Assembly (NCBI GenBank): GCA_021399435.1
Contig: JAJTUP010000009.1
Span: 1,054,001-1,118,000 of the forward strand
DNA: 64,000 nucleotides
Direction of reading: 5' to 3'
DNA from: Diaporthe sp. PMI_573
Lineage: Eukaryota; Ascomycota; Sordariomycetes; Diaporthales; Diaporthaceae
Shown one piece after another: positions 23,490 through 35,135 of this stretch. The position numbers were made by a program, and so were the translations under genes. Below the pieces are notes generated by a model. It made no database searches and had not been told where the DNA came from. It saw only the letters and a program-made list of their open reading frames with translations. Position 1 is the stretch's first letter. Each line of letters opens with the position of its first letter.

Positions 23490-24085
23490 ATGGGCTTCAT
23501 CAGCACCACCTTCTACGGTCAGTCCAAGCCAACTCGTCGATGCAACAGATGCACCAGCAACTAACACTGCCACCAGTTGTCGTCCTCCTACTCAATGCGA
23601 TATGCGTTCTCTCCGAAGACCGCTTCCTCGCGCGCAGTACGTCGAACCATAAATCCCTGGTTCTAGTCCCAACTTCGCCATCCCCGGAGTCGAGTCTTGC
23701 TGTGTCGTGAGATGCAAGCCCGGCAAATGGGACATCCGATTTGAACACGGGAGTGACCAGCTACGAAGTCCAAGAGGCTGACCCCTTCCCAAACCACAGT
23801 TAACCTCTCCCCAAGATCCATGGACCCCACCTTCGGACAACCAGGGGCGGACGGCAGCGTCCGGCGCAGGATTGCCAGCCTGATATCGAGCGTGCGGACG
23901 GTCATGAGGTGTACGTTTGCCCCTATGGATTATCCCTTTGCGCCCCTCCCCCTTCTCTCCTGACTGCGGCCGCCGCGCAAGATCCCAATGTTCGTTTCAG
24001 AGCTGACACCAAACCGCGCGGCGAAACAGTACCTTTGATATTCGTCAACATCGCCATAATAGTCTACGAGCTGATCCTAGGATGA
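23490..24085 (+). CDS. YOS1: ER-Golgi transport protein Yos1 (IER3IP1 family)
   Basis: Four short exons (23490-23517, 23577-23636, 23800-23910, 24030-24085) encode 84 aa, against 85 in yeast Yos1. The protein starts MGFISTTFY and has an N-terminal hydrophobic segment (VVVLLLNAICVLS), the conserved EDRFLARI, a polar middle, and a C-terminal hydrophobic segment PLIFVNIAIIVYELILG. Both hydrophobic segments fit the two-membrane-segment family pattern. Yos1 works with Yip1 and Yif1 in COPII-vesicle transport from ER to Golgi. Each exon is too short to be obvious alone; the join is supported by frame, by GTCAGT/GTACGT donors and by the match to the family along its whole length. A 20-bp tandem duplication straddles the stop codon. 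Confidence 0.92.
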
Positions 24086-24110
24086 GCGATCTGATCCTAG
24101 GATGAGCGAT
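24071..24110. repeat. 20-bp perfect tandem duplication over the YOS1 stop codon
   Basis: Positions 24071-24090 and 24091-24110 are identical. The first copy contains the last four codons of YOS1 and its TGA; the second is non-coding 3' sequence. Confidence 0.95.
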
Positions 24111-24860
24111 CCGAAGGGTGTGGCTGCTCCGCGGCCTATTCTACCTGGTAATCTCGACGACCAAAGCCTGCGCTTGGCTTTGGGCTTGGCTTTGGGCAGG
24201 CTGGAGAGGTCAGAACTAGGCGGCTACTTATGGGCGTGATATAGTTTGTTTGTACTGAGGGGCTTGCTTAATGGTAGTTGGGGCGAGGCGGGCATGTGTG
24301 CTTGGACTCATCATTCTTGGAGTCCATGGTGTCAAGGCGTTGGGTGGGAAAAGGGTTGAGCTACAAACATTGTTTAACCAAGAATCGTGCTTTGGGAGGC
24401 CAGACCCAGATGGGATGGCCCCGTTTCAGGCATGCTCAGTTCAGCAGTGGCTAATTTCAAAGAAATGAACATCTGAACTAAACCTTTCAGAAGCCCTTCC
24501 AAATCTATACGGTCTCCACCCGCGTCGCCGTCCGTACAAATCTGTATTTATTTATTTTTTTGCTCCGCTCGGTATATATATATATACCGGTCATGGTTGT
24601 CCCAAGTTGCCAAAGCCAGATCCTGAACCGACTTGAGCTATTCACAAATCAAGTCCGCTCGAGGTGATGCAGGCATATACAATACACAGCCAGCCCCTTG
24701 CCATCTCCCAGGAGCACTCCTGGATTCATGCAGCAGGGGCGGCAGCTTCAGGGCTTTCGCCTGGCTTTCGTTGAGCCATCTCCATAGTTATCCAAGCCAC
24801 CCAGTGGAACGCCCATGCAAGCGGAGTCATGCCCGACAGGAGCCGCCCAGTATCCCCCAT
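24086..24860. other. Convergent intergenic gap, YOS1 / creB
   Basis: Holds the 3' regions of two converging genes. It contains a 12-bp tandem TTGGCTTTGGGC pair near 24175 and an AT-rich 3'-end zone (T-rich run near 24550, then a perfect palindrome at 24570-24589). No gene was recognised. Confidence 0.5.
24570..24589. terminator. Perfect 20-bp TA-core palindrome between converging genes
   Basis: CGG, then an alternating TA core, then CCG; the 20 bases are self-complementary. It sits between the 3' ends of YOS1 and creB, after a T-rich tract. TATATA repeats act as 3'-end efficiency elements in yeasts, so a two-way 3'-end signal is plausible but inferred. Confidence 0.35.
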
Positions 24861-27469
24861 CTACGAAAGCACATTGCTCTTTTTCCTCCCGATGCCGCTG
24901 ATGCTAAAACGCTCCTTGAGAGCATGCTTCTCGGGCCGGTCCGCGGTGGACGAGGACCTCGCCTCACTGCCATTAACATCGCCCCCTTCAGACGGGCTAC
25001 TGCCTGGCTTTTGGATCTTGTCGTCCTTGTTCTTGTCCTTGTCCTTGGAGCTCCCTGCCAGCCAGCCCATGGACTTGCGGCTCAGTGATTTGCTGCCCTT
25101 GTGTCCTCTGCTCAGGAACTTGGGGCTCGCGCTGGCCGAGGCAATTGGGCTCGATGCGACGACGTCCTTTGCTTCGTGCTTGCGCTTCTTCTCATCCTCC
25201 GCTGCCGCTGCCTTGCTCTCGGCCAGCGCTTTCTGCAATTCCTCCTCGTTGGTTCTGCGTGCCTCGAGGATGCGTTTGGCATTTTCCTTGCGTCGCTTCT
25301 CTTCCTCCTTGGCCGCCTCCTTCTCGGCAACTTTGCGTGCCTTCTCGGCGGCTTTGAGCTCCTTCTTTTCTAATTTCCTGTCCTCCTTGATCTGCTTCGG
25401 CGTCTGGGAGTCTTCTGAGTGAGGCGTGGCGGAGACAGGGGTCTTGGGCTCAACGGCTGGTGCTGGCGGCGGCGCGGCATTGAGCGGGTGCGTTTGTATG
25501 GGCTCGGGTATGTGTTCCGGAATAGGTGGTACTGGAGGTGCGTGTTCGAAGATGCCGGGCGCCGTCCTCGCGTGGTCTAAAGCAGCGAAGTTGTCCTTGT
25601 CGTCTATTGGCGAGACTGGTGTAGTGAGCTGCCTGACCAATGGTGATTTCGGCTCACCATTAGTCTTCACGCGTTCCAATGCCAAGTCGGCCTTCTCACG
25701 CTCCAGCCGGACCTCCTCGAGGCCTTCGGCTTCTTGTTCTGCCACGACCTTTTCGTGTGTGGTTTCCTGGTAGAACAACACGTATGCGCAAGCCATGCCG
25801 GGCTTATCTCCGAAGAAATTACGGACGAAATGCTTGTCCACCGGCTCTACCATCTCGTCGTCGAATAAGAGCCATCCCCGGTCCGGCGTTTTGATGATGG
25901 ACACATAATGACCATGATAGGCATTGCCTCCTATGTGCACAACGACGGCGTAAAGTTCGTACAACCGATCAGGATCCTCGGCCTCGTCTGTCGTGTTAAA
26001 CATGCGCAAGTGGTACGGATAAACCACTCGGTGGAAAAGTTTCTGTAGTCGAGTGAAATCTTCGGTGTACTTGAACCGCTTCAGGTGAAGAGCCAGGACT
26101 TTTGGCAGCTTCTTGATTTTCATTCTCTTCTCAGCCTCTTGCAAGCCACCGCACTGGTCACAATGAAACTTGTTCCGCTCACAGAGCATCTCCTCATCAG
26201 AGAATTTCCTCAAACATGCCGTGACCGATGAGTGCTCTTCGAGGTCGATGGAAAGATCCAGGAACGTTTCGTCTCGTTGTGAGGTCGTCTCGCAGGATAA
26301 ACACTTGGTCTCTGATGTCAAAACACCCTCGAAAATATCGTGGACCCAGCCAGTCCCGGGAGATGTCGTCCCTATGGCCTGCTGGGCTTTCATTAAGGCG
26401 GCCGACGCTCCGACGGCATTTCCAACCGAATTTGCATACCCATTCGCATTTGTCGCCTCCAATTCCTGCAAACGCGTCGCATTGGCTTCCACGCTCGATA
26501 TAACGTCGTTCAGCACGAGGCCATAGAACTCGTGCGCGTCCTGGTGGTTCTGGTTCCGGAAGTTTTCATTGTCGCGTTTGAAAATCTCGAGAAATCGCTG
26601 AGGGCTTAGCACGCCTGTCCGTGTGTTGCTCTCGATCAGGGCCGTAAAGATGTCTTTTAGCCCCGTGAATGTACACTCCTCCATACCGTAAGCCTCAGTA
26701 TTGTCCTGTGCCAGTTCTAACACCGGTCCCTTGATCATGGCCTGTTTTTTCTTGTATTCAGGGGAGTCCGGCCTGTCCTCTGGCTTCTGCTGCCCGGGTG
26801 GCAGCTGACCAGTGCCGACCTGTTGCCTCTGCTTCATGGCCTGGGTGGCCGTCAACGGCTTTTGTTTGTTTGCCGGGTTGGTGGCATTTCCATTCATCGG
26901 TGGTCTGATGGTGACCTTGACCTGGCTTGTCTGTCCGTTCGGTGTCCCTACGGGCGTGTGCGGCGGATAGCTCACAACATTAGTGCGGAAGGTCTCACAG
27001 TAGTAGAGCGCCTGTACGATGGAGTTACAGTAACTGCCCCACAGTCAGTGTCTTGGGCTCAGTATCGTCGGATGCGGTGTAAAGTGTCTCGTACCATGTA
27101 TTGCCGAACTGAAGAAACACCAAATTAGCTCGTATCCAAACCAGGGGTCAACAAGGGCTCGTGACGTACATTCTCGAGGCCAAAGAACTTGTCGCTCCCG
27201 TCGCTCCGCACCTGCCCCGCATTTTGTAGCATTTTCTCCAGTGGCGTCAATTCTTGTGGCGGTTCGTCCTTTTTGGATTTCAGTGCTGGGTCTTTGGTAG
27301 CAGTCGAAGCGCCCTGCGAGCCATTTGCATATTACGTTAGCCCTCGGCCCAGAAGAACAGCGCATCCGCGGGCAACAGTTGGTGTTGGACCAGTCGCGCA
27401 GACCGGAGAGAGCTTTGACGGGCGACTCACAGTACTGGCGCTCCTCAGCTTCTTCATGAAGCCCGCCAT
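24861..27469 (-). CDS. creB: CreB-type ubiquitin carboxyl-terminal hydrolase (USP12/46 family)
   Basis: Exons 27469-27431, 27313-27170, 27108-27095 (14 nt) and 27033-24861 encode 789 aa (A. nidulans CreB is of similar size). The USP Cys box is built across the micro-exon: GLENFGNTCYCNS with catalytic Cys66. Other elements are QDAHEF (230-235), a zinc ribbon with Cys310/313 and Cys357/360, and the His box HGHY with catalytic His441 and GWLLFDDE after it. After about residue 500 the protein is disordered, with a Lys/Glu/Ala-rich coiled-coil segment (about 610-690) and a basic Ser-rich C-terminus. CreB, with the WD40 partner CreC, removes ubiquitin from transporters and regulators and is needed for normal carbon catabolite repression in Aspergillus; the same role here is inferred from orthology. 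A GGA/TCC repeat lies in the leader. Confidence 0.93.
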
Positions 27470-27528
27470 GATGGTATAGCAGCGAGTGTGTTGCTGAGCT
27501 GAGCGAGCGGACAGCGGACAGGGGGGGT

Positions 27529-27554
27529 GGAGGAGGAGGAGGAGGAGGAGGAGG
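27529..27554. repeat. GGA trinucleotide repeat in the creB leader
   Basis: About eight GGA units, read as TCC on the creB strand, 60-86 nt before the creB ATG. It is a polypyrimidine tract in the promoter or leader. Confidence 0.85.
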
Positions 27555-29542
27555 GCACGTCGAACCGGTTGACCGGCCGAACCCAGGCGTTCAGGTGGAT
27601 GGGCGAGATCGAAGGACCAACATCCGGGATAATGCGCAAAAGTCCTGGTGGGACTCTGCCCACTCGGTTCAGGTCAATTCTCGAGGTGAGGGCTATTGTT
27701 CCGACGGGGCTGGCCGTAATGGCGGGCGTGTGACAATTGGTATGCAGTCCTGCGGCGCGGGTTGTGGTGGGTGTGGCGCGAGCTTCCCATGCAACGCAGC
27801 GAGGCGGGCGTGATTTTCTACTTATCTCGGCAGGCGGGCACTCAGATGACGTGGGCGTATGCGTGGGCGTATGTGTGGGCGAGGAGATGGAGCACGAGGA
27901 AAGAGGACGAAGGCGTTGGAGGGACGAATTGGTGCGCCGCAAAGAGGTCGCAAATGAAGCAGCAAGATGAGCGGCGCAGGTGAGCTAGAAGCCTTGTCGA
28001 GCGGGTAAGCGAGGTGATCTGCGGTGGTAAGGAGGGCAGCAACGGTGGGAGGAGGCAGGTAACGAGCGATTTGTCGTAGCCAGTCAGACAGTCGAGGGAA
28101 TATGCGAAGGCGCGGCGGAAGGAATCATTGCAGTCGGTTACTAATGCTGCAAGTCCGGGGCAGTTTGCCTATTTCCCCATGGACTTGGGGATCGGTTCAT
28201 CCGCCAAATTGGGTGAGTGAGCAGGGGGGGGCTGGTTGTCTGTGGAGTAGCTTGAATTGACTGCAGATGGACACGAAATAGGTACTGTACCAGAAGCTGG
28301 GAGTGACGGGATGTAGATACTGTGTGGCGGGGCTGGTGCACTCTCGCGTCTCAAATCGACCTGGCTTGACTCGGCTTGACGGGAATTCGGGGTCGCCCCT
28401 AGGTACACACACACATACCTACCTACCTTCACAGTACCTAAGTACCTATGTAGTATGCACACACAGGCTATGAATATCCAGAGGTTGCAACGAACAGAAC
28501 AGAACGATCCAGCATGACAGCCAACATGCAGAACTACTCAGGTGCGGCGGCAGCGGTGGTGGGGCATGAACATTTGGGGGCTGAGTACCCAGGTACTTGC
28601 TCTGTTGCGACTGCGACCCATCTGGATGTGGGTGCCAGACTACCTACTTGCGCAACCACCAAAAAAGGCTTGTGCAGGGAAACGTTGCGAACCCCGTCGG
28701 CCGTCTACTGCGCCTAGGTAAGGGCCTAAGGAAGCTAGCATTCCTAGCCGGGCCCAGAAGAAGGAAGCGATTGACTGATCCCGCTGTTGGTTCCAGGGTC
28801 AGCTTGGCATCAAATGTGATAGGCGCTGCGAGTTGCAGTTGGAAGTTGCAGGTGCAGATGCAGACGCTTCCTACTGTGACCCTGTTGAGCAGGACTGGCA
28901 GGATGGGGTGGACGGGGTGGCACAGAATGCTGCTGCAGCTCGAGGCAGCCCCGACCCCAAGTCAAATCCTGATGCTGCCCCAGCTGTAGTCTGGCAGACT
29001 AACCTTTGGGCAGTTGAATCGTGAATTATCGTGCAACTGGAACTGGAGGGCAGAGAAAGGCAAAGGCAGGGTTGCTGCAGGTGCGGATCATGCCCGCGTG
29101 GGTTGCTGTCATTGGGAGGGTCACTCGCCGTTTCCCCTCTCTGCCAGACAGCCGGGCCCAATTAAAACCACCCGTCCCTGCACACTGTGTGGCATGGGGC
29201 GGCCAGGAAAATGTCTACTAGATTCAACATCCAACGCCACATGGCCTACTACAGCAGCTAGGCTTTTTCTGACCCCTACTGGATTTTGGAGGCTAACATC
29301 CTGCCAGTCAGCCAGGTCTGCTCCCCGTGTGTAATATTCCATCTTCCGGTTCCGATATTGGCCATTGACTTTTTCACGCGCTTGGGTCCAAAATATGCCG
29401 CCATCTCGCTTGTCATTCCTCATCATCAGGAGGGGTCACACGACCCGATCAGATTCGATTCAATTCAACCGAACCGAACCTGCGCGTTGACCCCGGCTGG
29501 GCAACCACCACCATGCTAGACGCTGAACAACGGACGACCGGC

Positions 29543-29564
29543 TCGAGTCGAGTCGAGTCGAGTC
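29543..29564. repeat. Pentanucleotide repeat (TCGAG)4
   Basis: Four exact TCGAG units followed by a partial one, within the long intergenic region. Confidence 0.85.
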
Positions 29565-31791
29565 AGCCAGCGAGTCTGTTTCATCAGCGACCCTCGGACG
29601 TCGGACGTCACCACCAATCCCTCGTCCCGGGGGGACTATTGACCCTGGCATCGCATTCATTGCTCGTCTGAATTCGCAATGCACACGCAACTGTTGCTCT
29701 GCCTTATGGGTGACGGCTTACTTCGTTTCTGGAAACCCAGGTTGTGTCGATGACGAGTATCCCGATCTGGTGGCACGCACCATCTAAATCCCACGCCTGG
29801 ATCGTCCACGACGTTACATTGTTCCGACAGGCCACACACGCAGAGACCCCAGCCCTCTTCCGGTGAGTCGGGCCCAACAGCGCAGTTCTTCGACCACCCG
29901 GTGCTGCCATCTCCCGGCCCGAAGCTCGCCCGCTCTGCGTGCCCCGAGCGGTCTTATCTCAAACAAGGCCCTATGTGTACAACTGCTCGGACAGTACGCC
30001 CACGTGTCATTAGAACTGCGCCGCACAGTATCCAAAACTCCCAATCTGGAGTGCCCGATGTCAACCTACGGGCAGTCTAACTTGCAGTTTTGCTTAAACC
30101 CTGTACTGTATCTAATAAGCGCGCCAGCGGCGACGGCGATCCTGTTCATAGTACGTCTCTGCTAATTCACCAGCAACCAGACAACCAGAGAGGACTGTGG
30201 GGTAAAGAACCGACCCGTCGGTATCAGACTCGGGCTCAACCCTGGAAGCTCCGTGCAGCCGTGTCAGCCTTTCACTGTTTCCCGCACCATCAGAGCTTCT
30301 CGAACACCATGGTGTCTTTGCCTCCGCCTGTCATTCCCAGGATCACCGGTCGATTCCCTACTTCGTGCTGGCATAACCAGCAGATGCCAAAGTCTCGCAC
30401 CCCCCAACTTGACCCCATGCGTCTCATCAAACACAGTTATCTCGCTCTACCTGGCTCAGAATAAGCGATCCCCGTCCATCCCCGCAGATCGTCGTGGGGC
30501 CGGCTGTCGCTGCCGCCCACAGTCAAAACCAAACCCGTTCACTGTGCGTACACTTTCTGTGCAGCCCACCTGCCGTCGTGTGTGGTGCATGTGCCTCCAC
30601 ACCAGAGAGCATGACGCATTGCTTCAAGCTGCTCTGCCAACCGCTTTGCATCGTCGTGCAGCACCCAGCGTGAGGAGGACCGAAGAAGCACCGTCATACT
30701 GATCAATCACAGTCAGCCTTACAATAGATCACAGGGATTGTAAACATTTATGAATAACTTCAACAGAACGCACTTTAGTGAAGGGTATCACCTGATGGAT
30801 CCTCCTTTTAATCTTCGAAAAGACCATGACAGCCAACAGACCTCTTATAGAACAATTTCCTGTATCTTGTAGAACAAGCCGTAAGATGTTGTCTAGGTAG
30901 CTCTCCGTTGCTTCCTCTCTACTTTTGGAGTACTTCTTGACCACCTATGGTACCGGCGAGCTGAACGGCAGCATGGCCATGCAGACCATAAGGCTACTGG
31001 GCTGAGGCTGCCATGCTGTGCCTGTGTCGCACGTACTAATAGGCGAGACCGAACACCTCAGTGTCGCACGCATCGTCCGTCCAGTCTTGTGTGCGCCTGG
31101 GCTCTGGGCGACTTCGGCAAGCCACATGTGCATCCTATCCCATCCCATCCCACCCGAAGACAGAAGCTTCGAGTCTCATCGCACGAATAGGACAGCCCCG
31201 ACAGCCGTGCCAGTGCAGCCACTGCCGCCCTAGCGTCTCGTCCTCACGAGGACCGTCAGAAAAAGAGGGTGTCCGCGATGCGCCAAGGTGAGATGGCGAG
31301 GGAGGTAGAAAGTGACCTTCGTACACATGACTTGCGCCGCTTGTAATTAATTGCCTGCCTAGTTGCACATGGAGGAATCGGCTGTTGTAACGTATCCATT
31401 TTCACGAAGTGCGACGCGGGTGCCTTACGACGACAGCGCACCCACATGACTTCTCAGTTCGTCGTGTTCTTCCAAGCGTAGCATGGCGGGAGCTCGCATG
31501 CGCTGGGAAGCTTACGTGGCAGATATATTTGGTGAAGTGTCGCTGCCTAATAGCTCCGCGCGTTCATGGTTTGGCTCTAGCAGCTTAGAATACCTGCACT
31601 TGCGGCGGAAGGAGATGGGTTTCGAAGCTCTCTATAATGTCTCTATCATCATATGTGTTCATGCTGGACAGGTTCTATGGACAAGACGCGGAGTGAAGTA
31701 GCGAAGAGGCCCAGACCATCCGATTCGCAGATGACATCAGGTTGTCATCTCAACAGGTATGTAGGTAACCTTGCTAGAACCGCGCAACAAG

Positions 31792-33461
31792 CTACTTCTC
31801 CTGGACGCTCTTCTTGACGCCCTCGACAAAAGCCTCCACCGCCTCACCTCCACCAAGAGGCATGCTCCCGCCCCGCATATACCCGCCATTCTCGATCTTG
31901 ACACCCAGCGCCTCGGAGATGGACGGCAACCCGCCGTCGCGCAGCGCCATGGTCAGGCTGGCGAGCGACTGGTGGAACTGAGGCGACCGCAGCACCTTCT
32001 CCAGCAGCGCCTTCTTCTGGCCCAGCGTCATGGCCGCGATGGCCGCCGCCGCAGAGTCGGCCGCTGGCTCGGGCTCGCCCTCGATGTCCGGGGCGCCCGT
32101 GCTGCCCTCGCCCTGCTGCGCCAGCACAAGCACCGAGGGGGGCAGGAAGTACAGCAGGCTGTCGACGTAGCCCTCCTCGGCCGCACGCACCATGGGGACC
32201 GTCGTCGGCGCCTCCAGGAGGTCGCTCAGGAGCGGGTACGCCTTGCCTTCTGCTGACTGCCGGCCGCCGGGGACACCGCCATTGCCGCCCTGGTTGAGGG
32301 AGTTGAGGAAGTTGCGCACCGCCGCTGCCGCGTCGGGGGCCATGTTACTAGCACTATCGCAGCTGTTAGCGGATAGTTCACTTGGTAATATTGAGAGTGC
32401 GAGCGAACGAGAGCGAGAGAGCAGGACGGCTAGGGGTTGTCTAGATCCACAGCATCAATTCTTTCCCCGTGGGAGTCATGTCTATGAGTACATCTTGATA
32501 TCGTAAATTTCTGTTGGCCTTGCGGCCCCCGCTTGAATTGCCCCTGCCAAAGGACCCGTCTTGCGTTCTGTCCGCACGAGATGTGCTCTGTCATTGAACA
32601 GCGCCAGTAGTGGTTCGGCTCGCGGCATCCGCAGGTCTTGAAGGCGGCCCGCGATGCTCAAACGAAGAGAGGGAAGAAAAGGACCTACGCTCTTGCACCA
32701 TCAGAGCCACCCTCCCGCGCCTCCTCGCCCTCTTCCCGAACGTCACCGCCCGTGGCATCCGCACCGGCGCCGCCGCTGCCAGGCTCGGTGCGGTCGCCGC
32801 CATGGCCCTGGGACTCCTCCATGGACTCATCGCCGTCCGCGTCCCGGCGGCCGGAGCCACCACCAGTCCGCACCGAGTCGAGCTCCGCGTTGACGTCGAC
32901 CTCGTCGCCCTGCAGCAGGCTGTTGACGATCTCGCCGATCTTGCGGTCGCGCAGGGAAAGCCAGGCGGCGTCGCCGCTGCTGCTCTGGGGGTGTGACTGT
33001 AGCCAGAAGAGGTGTCTTGTGGAGGAGGACTCGAACTTGAGGACGAAGATGCGGCCCTGGGTCCTGGCTGACGGGGTGTCGGAGGTTGCCTCGACGGGTA
33101 CGAAGGTGCCGTCGCCGGGGATCATGGTGAGGTCGAGTTCGGGCTGGTCGGCGGGGACGCTGCGCTCGCGCCAGCAGAAGTGAAGGAGGTCTGCAAACGG
33201 ATGGGGTTAGGATCCAGGCGTCGAGGGGAAGGTGGCGGCAGGGGGAGTTGAGGGCATCAGTGCCTACCATCGTCAGAAGCTTGGTAAAGGTAGATATAGC
33301 CGGATCGCGGTGACGGCTTCACCTTGTATGGCTTGCTAGATTGCTACTCTGCATGTCAGTATGCTGCAGTGCGCGCGTGCCGATATCATACGCGGGTAGG
33401 AGAGACTGACGTCGACCTCGCAGATGCCGGCCTTGAAGGTAATTATTGGCCGGATAGACAT
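31792..33461 (-). CDS. RPN13: 26S proteasome ubiquitin receptor Rpn13 (ADRM1)
   Basis: Exons 33461-33411, 33343-33268, 33190-32689 and 32353-31792 encode 396 aa. The N-terminal Pru domain (1 to about 115) begins MSIRPIITFKAG and includes GYIYLYQ, LLHFCWRER and FVLKFESS; it binds ubiquitin and Rpn2. An acidic/Gly-rich linker follows. The C-terminal DEUBAD-like domain (about 213-385) starts NMAPDAAAAVRNFLNSL and contains the helical ALLEKVLRSPQFHQSLASLTMALRDG segment, which in animals recruits UCH37. The first acceptor was chosen so the join reads EVD-QSSKPYKVKPSP, as in the family. The last intron is 335 nt, unusually long; it could hide a 96-nt in-frame cassette at 32492-32587. It is divergent from RPL6. 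Confidence 0.92.
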
Positions 33462-34085
33462 GGTTGTTTCGGACTGCTGGAGGGGAAATGCGAGTGCAGA
33501 ATCCGGTCGGTCTAAAAGGGTGGAAAGGAGGAACGTGTCCAGTGTCGGGGAGAAGGTTGATGTAAGTTGCTTGTGGCCGAGAGTGTGAAGATTGTAGTGT
33601 AGATTCGTCTTGACAGGCAGCTTTGATGGAGCTCTAGCCAAGCAGCAGCGGGAAGGCTGCGGTCCCTGACGTGTTGCTGACAGGGGGGCAGGGGCCAGGC
33701 GATTGACAGTCTAGCGCAGCCCAGCCGCCCAGGCAGGTAGGTACTCTGGAGGTGGGCCCCGGCTGCTTCTCTGACAGCTGGCACCGGCCGTCCCGAAAAC
33801 TTGCCAGCCGTGAGCTCCACTCCCCCCCAACCCAATGTTGGAGGCGCGGCAGGGAACACTGGGGTCGCTCCTGCCCAAAAATCGGAGCTCTAATTATTCC
33901 GTTCGCCAGCCAGAAATTGTTAGTGCGTGCCTAGCAGCGCCGCACCAAGTGGTTTTCTGGATTTTCTAGCTTATCGCGAACCCGACCCGCCCCCCAGCAA
34001 CACTTCTCCAGACGACGACGACGACAGTACCACCTTTCGTTTCTTTTCCTTCTCGCCTTCACCACTAACCCTCCATCAATTCAAA
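33462..34085. promoter_or_regulatory. Shared divergent promoter region, RPN13 / RPL6
   Basis: 624 bp between start codons. A CCAAT pentamer lies near 33831. The RPL6 side is strongly pyrimidine-rich (TTTCTTTTCCTTCTC near 34040), as is usual for fungal ribosomal-protein leaders. Confidence 0.5.
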
Positions 34086-35135
34086 ATGTCGGCGAAGGTT
34101 GAGTCCAAGAAGTTCGGCAAGGGCACCCGGTCGGTCCCTCACCACTCCGAGAAGGCCCAGAAGTGGTACCCTGCTGAGGCCGATGCCCAGCCTCGCAAGG
34201 TACGTTTGCGATTTGCCCGAGATGGGGATTTCTTATTTGTGGAGGAGCTTGGGACCTATGGACGCGAGGAATACGGCGATATCAACGGACTCGGTGGAGA
34301 CGAGTAGGGGCGCAATGAGGGCCGTATTTAGTCGAATGAGAATGACGACGACCAAAACAACATGAGCCAGCATCAGCATCACCGACAATGCGATCGAAAT
34401 TCGATTTCCGACAAGACACTCGAACAGATGACCAGACAAATGTTGGGGGGATTCGCGACTGGAGAGGCGGGATACTCGGGGACTTGATGCATTTGGTCGA
34501 ATACACATACCACGCGGCATAGTAGCTAACTCGCGCATCAACACAGGTCCGCAAGGCCGTCCGCGCCTGGCAGCCACGCAAGTCCCTCCAGCCCGGCACC
34601 ATCCTGATCCTCCTCGCTGGCCGCTTCCGTGGCAAGCGCGTCGTCCTCCTGAAGAACCTCGACCAGGGTGTCCTCCTCGTTACCGGTCCCTTCAAGATCA
34701 ACGGTGTGCCTCTGCGCAGGGTCAACTCCCGATACGTCATCGCCACATCCCAGAAGGTTGACCTGGCCGGAGTCGACGAGAAGAAGGTCGAGGAGATCGC
34801 TCAGCCCAAGTACTTCGTCGGAGAGAAGACCAAGGAGAAGGCTGGTGAGGAGGCTTTCTTCAAGCAGGGAGAGAAGCCACAGGTACGAACAGACTACCCG
34901 AGCAAATGGTGCCCGTGAATCCAGAGACGGTTCACGGGCATATACAAAAAGAGACAGGAGCTGACGGCACTGTGATTTCTAGAAGAAGGAGGTTTCCTCC
35001 TCCCGGGCAGCGGACCAGAAGGCGATCGACAAGTCCCTGCTGGCCAACATCAAGAAGGTCGAGTACCTCGCCAGCTACCTGGCCTCCTCCTTCAGCCTGC
35101 GCAAGGGCGACAAGCCCCACGAGATGAAGTGGTAG
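34086..35135 (+). CDS. RPL6: 60S ribosomal protein eL6
   Basis: Exons 34086-34199, 34547-34882 and 34983-35135 encode 200 aa. Hallmarks of eL6: a basic N-terminal extension, the KOW-type core [55 protein letters not shown], and the C-terminal helical tail ending KPHEMKW. It is a component of the large cytosolic ribosomal subunit. The first intron is 347 nt, long for this window, with donor GTACGT and branch GCTAAC. I looked for box C/D or H/ACA snoRNA features in it and found none convincing. Codon use is strongly biased to C/G endings (AAG, GTC, CTC), as expected for high expression. Confidence 0.96.

Larger units (their letters stand above)
27470..31791. other. 4.3-kb intergenic region upstream of creB
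   Basis: Bounded by the creB start and the RPN13 stop, both on the minus strand. No open frame with codon bias, splice support or recognised motif was found on either strand. It holds simple repeats (27529-27554, 29543-29564), G-runs and several TACCTA/TAGGTA words (28420-28450, about 31760). It could contain the extended creB promoter or an unannotated non-coding transcript. Confidence 0.4.

Noticed and set aside
27454..27942. Minus-strand frame of 162 codons upstream of creB
   Set aside because: Built on TCC and ACAC simple repeats; overlaps the creB start and leader.
34200..34307. Continuation of an open frame into the first RPL6 intron
   Set aside because: The GTACGT donor at 34200 and the match to eL6 after 34547 show this is intron.
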